Positions 7,602 to 15,068 of a DNA stretch of 23,504 nt are shown piece after piece. Source of the stretch: a virus. The notes below the pieces were generated by a model, which was not told where the DNA came from, did no database searches, and saw only the letters and a list, made by a program, of their open reading frames with translations. The DNA is taken from positions 1 through 23,504 of the IMG/VR virus record IMGVR_UViG_3300017786_000149; one strand, written 5' to 3'. Both the position numbers and the translations under genes were made by a program. Within the stretch, counting starts at the first letter, position 1. Every line of letters begins with the position of its first letter.

Positions 7602-8005
7602 TATGCAAGGTCTCCGTGAAATATTACAGTATTTTTATCATAATCAGTATAAGCACCATCTACATCTTCATATGCTAAAGAGACTGCAGAAGATGTTATA
7701 GCTGGTGCACTACCATATGTCGATGCAGCCATTGCTGGATTTATAGCTGATCCACCGCCGCCGCAATAAGCAGCACCAGCATAAGTGTAGTTTGTATCAC
7801 TAAAACTATTTGAAAATGTAGGAGTTAACTGCCCTACTGCAAAATCGTTAACCGAAGATATATTCAAGCTCTTTAATGTAGTTGCAGTTCCAGTGTTGTC
7901 ATATACTAGAAGTGCTTTCGCACTACCACTCACAACATACTGTGTACCGACAGTGCCTTCTGAACTGTGCTGAATCTGATCTGCTACTATCTTACCGTAT
8001 GCCAT
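7601..8005 (-). CDS. Small fibre-type structural protein
   Basis: 134 residues, beginning MAYGKIVADQIQHSSEGTVG, an N-terminal module common in marine phage structural proteins. The middle (VGQLTPTFSNSFSDTNYTYAG) has the beta-rich pattern of phage fibre knobs with alternating Thr/Ser/Asn. It ends VDGAYTDYDKNTVIFHGDLA, which resembles the ends of the next two upstream genes. No catalytic motif, signal peptide or membrane segment. AGGAT lies shortly before the ATG, and the stop overlaps the next start as TAATG. A role in the tail fibre or tail surface is inferred from neighbours and composition. Confidence 0.75.
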   Translation of the reverse strand: MAYGKIVADQIQHSSEGTVGTQYVVSGSAKALLVYDNTGTATTLKSLNISSVNDFAVGQLTPTFSNSFSDTNYTYAGAAYCGGGGSAINPAMAASTYGSAPAITSSAVSLAYEDVDGAYTDYDKNTVIFHGDLA

Positions 8006-8008
8006 ATC

Positions 8009-8533
8009 TTATCCTACGAAATATCCGTTAAACATACATCCTCTATCAGATAATCGAACAGAATTATCACTTTCAACACGCATTCCATGCTGTACTTCTT
8101 GACCTAATGTAAGATACAATAATGCGTTAGCTTCTAATGTATTGTATGTGGTTGCATGTCTAATATTATATGTTTGAGAATAAATTACATCTGCTGTAGA
8201 TCTAGATGCATTCAAACTACCGGCACCACCATTACCGGTATATCCTGGTTCCATTAAAAATGTGACAATATATTGATTACTTGTTACGCTTTCAGCTCTT
8301 ATCTTAATATTAAATTGGTATAAACCAGATACAGGCGCAGTAAATTTATTATTCGATATATCATAATCATTATTTCTATCAAATAATTCAGTACCATTTG
8401 TAGAATACGGTATTGGTGTATTTCCTGTACCAGCAGCAAAAGTGTCAAGCTGATCGTCAATATACACACTAAATGCACATATATCAGGTCTTATGAGTTG
8501 ACCACCCAAACTCTGTAATCTTACTGCGGTCAT
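8009..8533 (-). CDS. C1q/TNF-like fibre knob protein
   Basis: 174 residues. From residue 20 the sequence follows the C1q-like beta-sandwich pattern: FSVYIDDQLDTFAAG, then ELFDRNNDYDISNNKFTAP followed by VSGLYQFNIKI (the conserved FTAPvsGlYqF strand near 67-78), and at the end VRLSDRGCMFNGYFVG, matching the closing Phe-x-Gly strand. Such domains form trimers and act as C-terminal receptor-binding knobs in phages and bacteria. The ATG overlaps the previous stop as ATGA. In the cassette this is the protein with the clearest ligand-binding fold. The specificity is unknown. Confidence 0.8.
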   Translation of the reverse strand: MTAVRLQSLGGQLIRPDICAFSVYIDDQLDTFAAGTGNTPIPYSTNGTELFDRNNDYDISNNKFTAPVSGLYQFNIKIRAESVTSNQYIVTFLMEPGYTGNGGAGSLNASRSTADVIYSQTYNIRHATTYNTLEANALLYLTLGQEVQHGMRVESDNSVRLSDRGCMFNGYFVG

Positions 8534-8880
8534 GCGAGGTATCCGTTAATCATTGTACCAGTATCTGTGTCCTCAAAATTATTGGTGTCCATGTCACGGC
8601 ATCCAATACCATATGAAGATGTGGTTAGAATTCCTTCGTATTCTAAAAACACACGGGCATTTTTGCAAATACCAGCAACAGGATAAGTTGAATTACTCAT
8701 AGGAGAAGTCAGATTGTAAATATATAATCCAACACCATTGTCTGTTGCAGTACTTATATTGAACCCATCATCAATGGTTGTTTGATTTCCATATGACCAC
8801 GCCTTCGCCGCACTTTGCTTAGTCAGCGTGACTGGACCACCAGATGATGTCTCTACTGTATTTGCGTGTAGTGTGCTCAT
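8530..8880 (-). CDS. Small fibre-type structural protein
   Basis: 116 residues, beginning MSTLHANTVETSSGGPVTLT followed by KQSAAKAW, an N-terminal module often seen in phage structural proteins of this kind. The rest is beta-rich and polar, with a few Cys and aromatic positions, ending in FEDTDTGTMINGYLA, similar to the ends of the two genes that follow. It overlaps both neighbours by four bases (ATGA), so translation is coupled. No enzymatic motif is visible. It is likely a fibre or fibre-tip subunit, by context. Confidence 0.72.
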   Translation of the reverse strand: MSTLHANTVETSSGGPVTLTKQSAAKAWSYGNQTTIDDGFNISTATDNGVGLYIYNLTSPMSNSTYPVAGICKNARVFLEYEGILTTSSYGIGCRDMDTNNFEDTDTGTMINGYLA

Positions 8881-9170
8881 GCTATCACCAATGTTGCACT
8901 ATCGTTAATTGTAATTGTTATACCACTATCTATAAAGATAGGACCAGCTACTAATCCATTCTTTGCAGAGTCAAGTGTATAGTTTGCAGATATTGTATGA
9001 CTATGTTCTCTTACAATACCATCAATACCTACAAGAGTTAAAGTTCCTGCAGAGTCTACTCCTCCTCCACCGCCGCCACCAGATGCAGTAACAACTTCAG
9101 CATCAAGAGCTGCTGGTGTTCCTGTAGTAGTAAAATTACCTGCTATAAGTCTTGCTTTTGATTCTGCCAT
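8877..9170 (-). CDS. Small fibre-type structural protein with glycine hinge
   Basis: 97 residues. MAESKARLIAGNFTTTG is followed by a short linker, the hinge SGGGGGGGVDSAGTLTLVGI (29-48), and a beta-strand repeat end (SANYTLDSAKNGLVAGPIF, IDSGITITINDSATLVIA). The hinge is nearly the same as the one near the N-terminus of polyglycine protein A, and the end looks like one turn of a beta-helix. The gene directly follows the gp19 paralogue (TAAATG) and overlaps the next gene by ATGA. It is probably a virion surface or fibre adaptor. The function is inferred. Confidence 0.72.
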   Translation of the reverse strand: MAESKARLIAGNFTTTGTPAALDAEVVTASGGGGGGGVDSAGTLTLVGIDGIVREHSHTISANYTLDSAKNGLVAGPIFIDSGITITINDSATLVIA

Positions 9171-9677
9171 TTATACCAACTCGAAATAACTAAATCTAAA
9201 TGAAGCTACATAGGTAATAAATTCAGTACCTGTAGCAGTTGATTCAAATTGTATATCACCTAAAGCTGTAGGCACACAATCTAAATATCTAACCTGTTTT
9301 GTTTGATTGTTATGGCTTGATAAAATTGATAATGTTACATCTGCAAATGGAGAAGGATTATCAATACTAGCATCAAGAGGATTTGTATCATTCATATCAG
9401 TTTCGAGTAATCTACGAAGCCAGAGATACATTTCATTATAAGATTCAAGATTCTCATCTAATATAACTGTCAAAGATAATTCATTAAAAGTAATGGACTC
9501 TCCGGGAAATGGTATACCTTGAATTCTGCGAAAGGGAACTTCTGGTGCAGTAATAAGCATCCCTGGATGAGTTACTGTTTGACAGAAAAACTCAAGATTA
9601 GGATAGTTTCTTCTATCAATCGTTACCTTAAAACTAGTAGGTTGAAGGTAATTGAAATTATCAGTTAAAGTTGCCAT
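9171..9677 (-). CDS. Second gp19-family tail tube-like protein
   Basis: 168 residues with the layout of T4-type tail tube proteins: PTSFKVTIDR at the start, FFCQTVTHPG, VPFRRIQGI, then FNELSLTVILDENLESYNEMYLWLRRL and a final strand ASFRFSYFEL. The gp19 gene at 15069-15596 shows the same order of signatures (LFQVTI, FLCEAASLPG, VPFRG, TFGDWETTIINDTD, SYQYFE), so the two look like divergent paralogues. T4-type baseplates carry tube-initiator proteins of related fold (gp48, gp54), but those are about twice this length. The gene heads the fibre cassette behind the gp23 terminator. No ribosome site is seen; a TATAAATA element ends six bases before the ATG. The exact role is unresolved. Confidence 0.8.
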   Translation of the reverse strand: MATLTDNFNYLQPTSFKVTIDRRNYPNLEFFCQTVTHPGMLITAPEVPFRRIQGIPFPGESITFNELSLTVILDENLESYNEMYLWLRRLLETDMNDTNPLDASIDNPSPFADVTLSILSSHNNQTKQVRYLDCVPTALGDIQFESTATGTEFITYVASFRFSYFELV

Positions 9678-9682
9678 GATTC

Positions 9683-9690
9683 TATTTATA
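9683..9690 (-). promoter_or_regulatory. T4-type late promoter abutting the gp19 paralogue
   Basis: An exact TATAAATA on the minus strand, followed by five bases and then ATG 9677. With usual T4 late spacing the transcript would begin at or next to the A of the ATG, a leaderless message. The element sits just behind the gp23 terminator, which suits a new transcription unit for the fibre cassette. Confidence 0.68.
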
Positions 9691-9700
9691 CGTTTTTTGT

Positions 9701-9732
9701 ATTAAAAAAGAGGCAGCCGAAGCTGCCTCAGT
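9701..9732 (-). terminator. Rho-independent terminator after gp23
   Basis: On the minus strand an 8-bp GC-rich stem (GAGGCAGC at 9729-9722 with GCTGCCTC at 9717-9710) closes a TTCG tetraloop and is followed by TTTTTT. This is a textbook intrinsic terminator. It ends the capsid operon 25 bases or so downstream of the gp23 stop, directly before the late promoter of the fibre cassette. Confidence 0.93.
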
Positions 9733-9756
9733 TTATTATTTTTTTTATTATTGTAA

Positions 9757-11082
9757 CTAGGCGAGGATGTTGTCCACGCGGAAGATACGGTAGTACTGGT
9801 TGGTTTTAGCTTGTGCCAGACCATTGGCTGGAGTTGCTCCTACGAATGGGTTTGAAACCATACCGTAGCGAGTCTTAAAGCCAATTTTCGGCTGGAAAGT
9901 TTCTTCACCGACCGCACGTACCATTGTGAGTGGAACGTATGGGCAATAGAAGAGACCAGCGTCATATGGGTTTGTGCCCTTATAACCAACGTTGACGTAA
10001 TCAGCAGTTGCATATGGGTCAATGTAGACTCTCATGCGTCCGTTGAGTACACCAGCAAATGTGTTACCAGTGTCGTCAACCTGAAGAGTAGTTGACATTG
10101 CAGGTGTGTAATCCAACATGCCTGATGCAGACAAAGCAGATGCTACGTCTGATGAACAAATCATGAAGTTACCTTTGCCCCGACGAGTGTCTTTAGCAAT
10201 TTGGTTCGCTTCACGCTCGATTTGTACAATCAAGCCCTTGAATTTTTCTACTGACCAACGGCCATCTGCATCTGTTGACAAGTCAAAGATACCAGAGTTA
10301 GCAGTGTTAGCAGTAATTGCACCAGTTTTAGCTTGGCTATTAACAGTACGGATAACTTCACGGTTGATTTCAGCCATGATCTCTGTTGAGAGAATGTTAG
10401 CCAGCTCTGTTTCAGCATCCAAACCATGAATGGCTTTAAGATCCTGAGCCAGTTCCAGTGAGTATTCAGCTTTCAGTGCACGGCTTTTCGCTGTGACTGT
10501 TGCCTTCTCAATGGTGAAGCCCATTTCTGCGAAGTCAGTATGACCATGACCTGAGCCTAGAGCTTCTGCGGATGACAATGGCATTGCTCCACCGAAGTCT
10601 GGACCAATACGGTTATCGTCAATTGTGCTGTCCGGACCTGCTACTTTACCAGAAAGACCTGAAGTATCAGAATCCTGAGTGCCGTTAGAATCACCGGAGA
10701 AGCCAGTGACTGCTTCGTTGAACAGTGCCTCATCACCTGCAGTTGCACCTGCACGTGTTGTTTGATAGTTTGATTTCATCGCAAAAATCAAGCCTGTTGG
10801 ACCTGACATTGGCTGAACACCACACATATCGTATGCCATAAGGTTAGGCATTGCACGGCGGACAAGAGCAATAAGAACTGGGTTCCAGTTTGCTACCTGG
10901 CCTGTTGAGTTTGTTGGAGCGTCTTCGCTGAGAAGGCCTTCTTCACGAAGGGCGCGCTCTTGGTTTTCCAGAATAGCTGCAGTAACAGCTTTTCTATGAT
11001 TGTCTTTAATTGCACCAGCTGACTCTTCATTCAGGACCGGTGCCCATTTTTCCATCAGCTGATCGTAAGATACAGTTTGCAT
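9757..11082 (-). CDS. gp23: Major capsid protein gp23
   Basis: 441 residues (T4 521; shorter forms are usual in marine relatives). gp23 forms the hexamers of the head shell. The N-terminal helix (YDQLMEKWAPVL) and the conserved block ALVRRAMPNLMAYDMCGVQP (72-91) followed by SGPTG match the family. In T4 the prohead protease gp21 removes the first 65 residues after a LTE site; the same place here has LLSE before DAPTN, so cleavage after Glu53 would leave about 388 residues. The block RGKGNFMICSSDVASAL and the end RYGMVSNPFVG are also typical. GGGAGT lies before the ATG. It is the last gene of the capsid operon and is followed by a terminator. Confidence 0.97.
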   Translation of the reverse strand: MQTVSYDQLMEKWAPVLNEESAGAIKDNHRKAVTAAILENQERALREEGLLSEDAPTNSTGQVANWNPVLIALVRRAMPNLMAYDMCGVQPMSGPTGLIFAMKSNYQTTRAGATAGDEALFNEAVTGFSGDSNGTQDSDTSGLSGKVAGPDSTIDDNRIGPDFGGAMPLSSAEALGSGHGHTDFAEMGFTIEKATVTAKSRALKAEYSLELAQDLKAIHGLDAETELANILSTEIMAEINREVIRTVNSQAKTGAITANTANSGIFDLSTDADGRWSVEKFKGLIVQIEREANQIAKDTRRGKGNFMICSSDVASALSASGMLDYTPAMSTTLQVDDTGNTFAGVLNGRMRVYIDPYATADYVNVGYKGTNPYDAGLFYCPYVPLTMVRAVGEETFQPKIGFKTRYGMVSNPFVGATPANGLAQAKTNQYYRIFRVDNILA

Positions 11083-11100
11083 TAGATTGGACTCCCTAAT

Positions 11101-12159
11101 CTATTTGTTTGTTTTTTGGATTGCGGTAAGATACTGAGCCATAGTGTCAGAAGTTACGATAGGTGCATCTTCACCATCATCAGCTTCTTCGATGTCAGCT
11201 GCCTCAGCAATTTTCTTGGTAAAATATGATTCTTTAACGATAGCAACCTTTTCTGAAAAAGATTCTGCGTCTTCAAAATCAATATCTTCTACCAAAGAGT
11301 TTAGTTTCTCAACTTGAGTTTCAGCCAAGCCAGTTGCATGTTCGCGAACAATTTTTTCACGCTGCAGTAGTTCAACTTCTTCTTGCATTGAGATAGCTTT
11401 TGCAGTTGTAGCATTTAAAGACTCTTCGAGTTCTGCTACTTCTGAAGCTAGTTCGTCAACCAGGTCAACCTTTGACTCAGGTACTTCTACATAAGACTCT
11501 ACAAACAACTCTTTCAAATTGTTCATGAAACCTTCTGCAATTTCAGTACGCAAGCCATTCTGGATAGCAAGTTTATTTTCTTCCATCCATGTCTCAACTA
11601 CATAGTTAAGATAGCTGTCGACTTTTTCAACGATTTCAGCCTTAGTAGTAGAAATTTCTTCGGCCAATTCTTCGTTGTAGGCTTCTTCAAGACGGTCAAT
11701 TTCTTCAGCAAGTTTTGATTTAATTGCTGCCTCAAAAATTGTTTCAGCCTTTGCTTTAAACTCTTCAGACAAAGTAGCTTCTTCATTGACCAGAGCATTC
11801 AGGTCTTGTTGAAAATCTGCTTTGTACTCGATTTGTTCTTCAGCAATTGCTTCACCATCAAACGCATCAGCGTCTGTACTTGCCATGACAGTTCCAAGAA
11901 CACCAGAAAGTTTTTCTTTGTTCATACCCTGCATCGCGCCTACAGCAGCGGCAATCATGCCACCTTTAGTCTTAGGCATTGGATCCTGCTTCGTATTGTC
12001 ACCTTTACGAGCTGGTGCCTTTTTAGTTGCTTCACCGGCTTTATCGGTTGCACCAATTGACTGTGCTTCAGCGTTCTTCAGATCGTGAGCTTCTTCCACG
12101 ACTTCGTTGTCATCGTCATGGAGTTCAACGTCCTGATCTTCGATTTGATCTTCAGTCAT
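11101..12159 (-). CDS. gp22: Prohead scaffold protein gp22
   Basis: 352 residues, longer than T4 gp22 (269). gp22 forms the internal core around which gp23 assembles and is later cut to small peptides by gp21. The N-terminal 30 residues are very acidic (EDQDVELHDDDNEVVEEAHD), then comes a Lys/Ala stretch and GGMIAAAVGAMQGM (66-79). Residues 115-300 are long charged helices with coiled-coil character (KAKAETIFEAAIKSKLAEEI, EVAELEESLNATTAKAISMQ). Several LxE tripeptides could be gp21 sites. The gene lies between gp21 and gp23 as in T4. AGGAG lies before ATG 12159, 14 bases after the gp21 stop. Confidence 0.92.
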   Translation of the reverse strand: MTEDQIEDQDVELHDDDNEVVEEAHDLKNAEAQSIGATDKAGEATKKAPARKGDNTKQDPMPKTKGGMIAAAVGAMQGMNKEKLSGVLGTVMASTDADAFDGEAIAEEQIEYKADFQQDLNALVNEEATLSEEFKAKAETIFEAAIKSKLAEEIDRLEEAYNEELAEEISTTKAEIVEKVDSYLNYVVETWMEENKLAIQNGLRTEIAEGFMNNLKELFVESYVEVPESKVDLVDELASEVAELEESLNATTAKAISMQEEVELLQREKIVREHATGLAETQVEKLNSLVEDIDFEDAESFSEKVAIVKESYFTKKIAEAADIEEADDGEDAPIVTSDTMAQYLTAIQKTNK

Positions 12160-12173
12160 TATTGACTCCTTTT

Positions 12174-12830
12174 TTATTTAGATTTGAGCAACGAGAGGAA
12201 ATTCTTAAACTCACGAACCTGTGTCTCATAGAGATCAGTTCGAGAAGCTTTCTTAATTTCAGTCTCTATCTTTTCAATTGCCTGAGCTTCGATGATGCCG
12301 TTGTTCCATACCCATTCAACTCCTTCCATAACCCCATTAACAAAAGCGCTAGGAGCAGATGGATCTTGAACAATATCGACGGCATTCAGGAGAAAATCTC
12401 CCTTAACCATCATTGCGCCACCACGATTCTCGAGGCTTCCCATACCACGAGTTGAAACGCCTAGTTTGACACCACCATCAAGCAAACCGCGAACGATCAT
12501 ACCCATAGGAGTTTCCAAAATAGTCGCCTTGCCCACAACATCATTACCTTTCCAATCAAGGGATTCGATCTTGTGAGAAACTTTATCTAGATTAACAGTA
12601 GGTCCTTCAGGGTGATTCAGTTCACCTACAGCACGGCCTTTAGATACTTGTTCAGTGACATACTTGTCAACAGCACTTTCCATTACCGGCTTTGGATATA
12701 TTCTACCGTTACGATTCTTTTGTTCGGCTGACATGAATACACCTTCAATGGCATATTTTTTACCGCCATCTTTAGTAGCTTCAGTAACAACTTCTAATTG
12801 GTCTTCAGTGTATTCAGCTATCAGCTTCAT
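12174..12830 (-). CDS. gp21: Prohead core protease gp21
   Basis: 218 residues (T4 212). gp21 is the serine protease that matures the T4 prohead by cutting gp23, core proteins and itself. The family motifs are clear: FMSAEQKNRNGRIYPK (32-47), ELNHPEGPTVNLDKVSH with likely catalytic His73, and VKLGVSTRGMGSL with likely Ser126, followed by DIVQDPSAPSAFVNG (152-166). The C-terminal 45 residues are a charged helix that is removed on activation in T4. The ATG overlaps the stop of the upstream small gene (ATGA). Confidence 0.96.
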   Translation of the reverse strand: MKLIAEYTEDQLEVVTEATKDGGKKYAIEGVFMSAEQKNRNGRIYPKPVMESAVDKYVTEQVSKGRAVGELNHPEGPTVNLDKVSHKIESLDWKGNDVVGKATILETPMGMIVRGLLDGGVKLGVSTRGMGSLENRGGAMMVKGDFLLNAVDIVQDPSAPSAFVNGVMEGVEWVWNNGIIEAQAIEKIETEIKKASRTDLYETQVREFKNFLSLLKSK

Positions 12831-13039
12831 TTTTTTAATACCTTTACAAATTCAGTTGCGGCTTTTTCAGCTTCTTTCTTAGACTTATATGAATCTAAGC
12901 GATCACCGTCAACGTACGCAATGAAACCATTTCTCTCTTTATATACCTGCACCTGGATCCGACCTAATTTCTTTTGTACCACTAATTGGCCTTCAGGTTT
13001 TCTTCCAGTCAGTTCTCTGAGTTGTGAAAATTTTTTCAT
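12827..13039 (-). CDS. Small basic protein in the gp68 position
   Basis: 70 residues, basic (MKKFSQLRELTGRKPEGQLV followed by VQKKLGRIQVQVYKERNG), with a small beta core (IQVQVYKERNGFIAYVDG) and a C-terminal Lys/Ala helix. In T4 the gene between 67 and 21 is 68, a prohead core protein of 141 residues. Position fits gp68, but the length is half and I cannot confirm homology. Proteins like this occur beside gp21 in other T4-like phages. It has its own TATAAATA promoter close upstream, with a leader of only about six bases, and overlaps gp21 by ATGA, so it is the first gene of the 21-22-23 late unit. Confidence 0.72.
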   Translation of the reverse strand: MKKFSQLRELTGRKPEGQLVVQKKLGRIQVQVYKERNGFIAYVDGDRLDSYKSKKEAEKAATEFVKVLKK

Positions 13040-13050
13040 TTCGATACTAT

Positions 13051-13058
13051 TATTTATA
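13051..13058 (-). promoter_or_regulatory. T4-type late promoter for the gp68-21-22-23 unit
   Basis: An exact TATAAATA on the minus strand in the gap between gp67 and the small basic gene. The predicted start is near 13045, leaving about six bases before ATG 13039. This is the nearest exact late box upstream of the major capsid gene, so it probably drives the most abundant late message in the window. Confidence 0.7.
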
Positions 13059-13086
13059 AAAATTATTTTTTCTATTTAGAACAAAA

Positions 13087-13431
13087 TTATTCTTCATTTT
13101 CTTCTTCTTCATCTTCATCTTCTAGCGAGTCTTCTTCTTCGACTTCGTCATCTTCCTCATCATCCGATTCGTCCGACTCAAGCTCGCCCTCTGCTTCAAG
13201 GTCAAATTCGAGTTGTTCATCGTCGATATCGGCTTCATCTTCATCTTCAGCTCCATTAAAGATTTGATCTGCAAGTCTAATCTTTTCCTGATCAAGCGTA
13301 TCATTCATTTTAATAGTCATAATGTCGCCAAATACTTTACTAGCACCATTATAATCTTTTTCAAGTGCTTGATTGATTAGGTCTTCTACATTTGGTAATT
13401 CAATAGCATTATGTGTTACGTCTTCACTCAT
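13087..13431 (-). CDS. gp67: Prohead core protein gp67
   Basis: 114 residues (T4 gp67 80). The N-terminal half (VEDLINQALEKDYNGASKVF then GDIMTIKMNDTLDQEKIRLA) matches the short helical part of T4 gp67. The C-terminal half is almost all Asp, Glu and Ser (for example DESDDEEDDEVEEEDS), the typical acidic tail. In T4 gp67 is an internal core protein that helps set head length and is degraded by gp21. It overlaps the end of gp20 by eight bases, with AAAGGA before the ATG. Position between 20 and 21 is as in T4. Confidence 0.88.
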   Translation of the reverse strand: MSEDVTHNAIELPNVEDLINQALEKDYNGASKVFGDIMTIKMNDTLDQEKIRLADQIFNGAEDEDEADIDDEQLEFDLEAEGELESDESDDEEDDEVEEEDSLEDEDEEEENEE

Positions 13432-15010
13432 TGTTATTTCCTTTTACATTAATATCAATACTATGTTTTTGTCCACCTACTGGAGGTTCTTCTTGCGGTT
13501 CTTCTTGAGGCTTTTCTTCAGGCTCTGAAGTTTCTTCACCATCTATTTGCTTCTTCATTTGCTGAATTTCTTCCTCAGTTAGTCTGAGTACATTATGCTG
13601 TACCCATTCTTTTGAGAAATATTCACCCACATAGTTAGCAATTTGATCAAGAGTAGCAATTCTTTCTCTCATTACTTCCATATCTCTTAATTCTACAAAT
13701 TGATTATCTCTTACAAAATCAACAGATATGTTATTCTTCCAATTTTCCCAATCTTCTTCAGTACAAATACCTTTAAGTATAACTTGCTTTTTTAGAATTC
13801 CATAGAATAGATGTGCAAATCTCATGCGAAGTCTGTCAATAAACTTCTGAAACTTTAACTCATCTCTTGTAATTTCAGTAGACCTACCGAGTGAGAACTG
13901 CTGTTCTTGCTCTAATCTATTCAGAGGAACATTAAGAGATCTGAAAACTTTCTTTTGGAAGAATATGACATCTTCAATTTGACCTAAGTTTTCACCTCCA
14001 GGAAGAGTAGTAATTTCTGTTCCTTTACCGCCTTCACGCCTCGGCAACCAAAAATCTTCAAGCATAGACATATGCTTGCGATCATCTTTAATCTGGCCAG
14101 TAGCAGCATCATACACTAGTTTATTACGATATTTTGTCATAATATCTTTCATGTATTGCTCAGCTTTACCTCGAGGTAAGTTACCTACATCTACATAAAA
14201 GATTCTTCTTTCAGGTGCACGTGCTAGTCGATAAATGACTAGAGAATCTTCCATCATTCTTAGCTGGTTAATAGGCTTAAGAGCTTTGTGCAAGAATGAA
14301 ATAATCTTTCTTCTATCTTCACTTAGAAGTCCTGAAGTCACGTAACTTACAGAATCATTTGTCATTTTTACACCAGTTTTTGAAACACCGGGTTTTTCTT
14401 GAAAAACAAAAAATTCTTCAGTTTTTTCGACAATATCAGCACCAGTTTTTGGATCTTTTTTCTTTTTAATTTTTTTGACCTTACGCATCTTAGCTGCATC
14501 AATAGGTCTAACTTCAATGATACCATCCTTTGGATTTGCCTCATTAACAATAAGGTGATGATAAAGCCTACCATCAATATACCAACGTCTGAAAATATCG
14601 TGTCCCAACTCTTTAAAGTTGAGCATTGCATATACAGTGTTAAATTCTTCTACAAGTTTATTCTTAATACTTTTTGAAACTTGTAAATTTTCTAAGTTTA
14701 ACTCAAGTATTTGAGTTAACTCTGATCCAGTAATCGCTTCATTAACAATGTCTTCAATAGCCGCATCTACTTCAGGATGCATAGCATTACCACGATATTT
14801 CATAATCAACTGGTAATTGTCTTTTGAATCATCGTCGCCAAGATTAAGATACTGGCCATAGTGTGTGCCAGAAGCAGTTGCATAACTGCCTCCTTCATCA
14901 TCTCGAGGCGGCACAATAGAAGGAGATTTTACTTCTTCTTTTTTCTTGGCACGTTTGATTTCAAAACCAAAAACCTTGATGCCGTCATTGCTGGAAAAAT
15001 CTTCCGCCAT
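13424..15010 (-). CDS. gp20: Portal protein gp20
   Basis: 528 residues from ATG 15010 (T4 524). gp20 forms the dodecameric portal at one vertex, through which DNA is packaged and to which the neck binds. Family blocks include YRGNAMHPEVDAAIEDIVNE, FRRWYIDGRLYHHLIV near 135-150, IRPIDAAKMRKV-like EVRPIDAAKMRKVKK, DSLVIYRLARAPERRIFYVD near 255-275, LPRGKAEQYM and LNRLEQEQQFSLGRSTEITR (about 385-405). The C-terminal 40 residues are Glu/Pro-rich. An in-frame TTG two codons earlier is possible, but AGGA is better spaced for the ATG. A terminator lies just upstream and no exact late promoter lies between it and the gene. Confidence 0.96.
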   Translation of the reverse strand: MAEDFSSNDGIKVFGFEIKRAKKKEEVKSPSIVPPRDDEGGSYATASGTHYGQYLNLGDDDSKDNYQLIMKYRGNAMHPEVDAAIEDIVNEAITGSELTQILELNLENLQVSKSIKNKLVEEFNTVYAMLNFKELGHDIFRRWYIDGRLYHHLIVNEANPKDGIIEVRPIDAAKMRKVKKIKKKKDPKTGADIVEKTEEFFVFQEKPGVSKTGVKMTNDSVSYVTSGLLSEDRRKIISFLHKALKPINQLRMMEDSLVIYRLARAPERRIFYVDVGNLPRGKAEQYMKDIMTKYRNKLVYDAATGQIKDDRKHMSMLEDFWLPRREGGKGTEITTLPGGENLGQIEDVIFFQKKVFRSLNVPLNRLEQEQQFSLGRSTEITRDELKFQKFIDRLRMRFAHLFYGILKKQVILKGICTEEDWENWKNNISVDFVRDNQFVELRDMEVMRERIATLDQIANYVGEYFSKEWVQHNVLRLTEEEIQQMKKQIDGEETSEPEEKPQEEPQEEPPVGGQKHSIDINVKGNNNE

Positions 15011-15029
15011 TTTCAAATCCTAACTAGAG

Positions 15030-15058
15030 AAAAAAAGAGCCGGCCATAAACCGGCTCC
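15030..15058 (-). terminator. Rho-independent terminator after gp19
   Basis: On the minus strand a 7-bp stem (GAGCCGG at 15057-15051 with CCGGCTC at 15043-15037) with a 7-base loop is followed by TTTTTTT (15036-15030). It lies 11 bases downstream of the gp19 stop and 20 bases before gp20. It separates the sheath/tube unit from the portal unit, and some read-through must occur unless gp20 has a promoter I do not see. Confidence 0.92.
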
Positions 15059-15068
15059 TTTTATTTAT

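Noticed and set aside
11806-12455. Several overlapping plus-strand open frames across gp22 and gp21
   Set aside because: Antisense to well-supported genes; composition is not protein-like and there are no start signals.
15011-15016. TTG start two codons upstream for gp20
   Set aside because: ATG 15010 is better spaced from AGGA and is the more usual codon.
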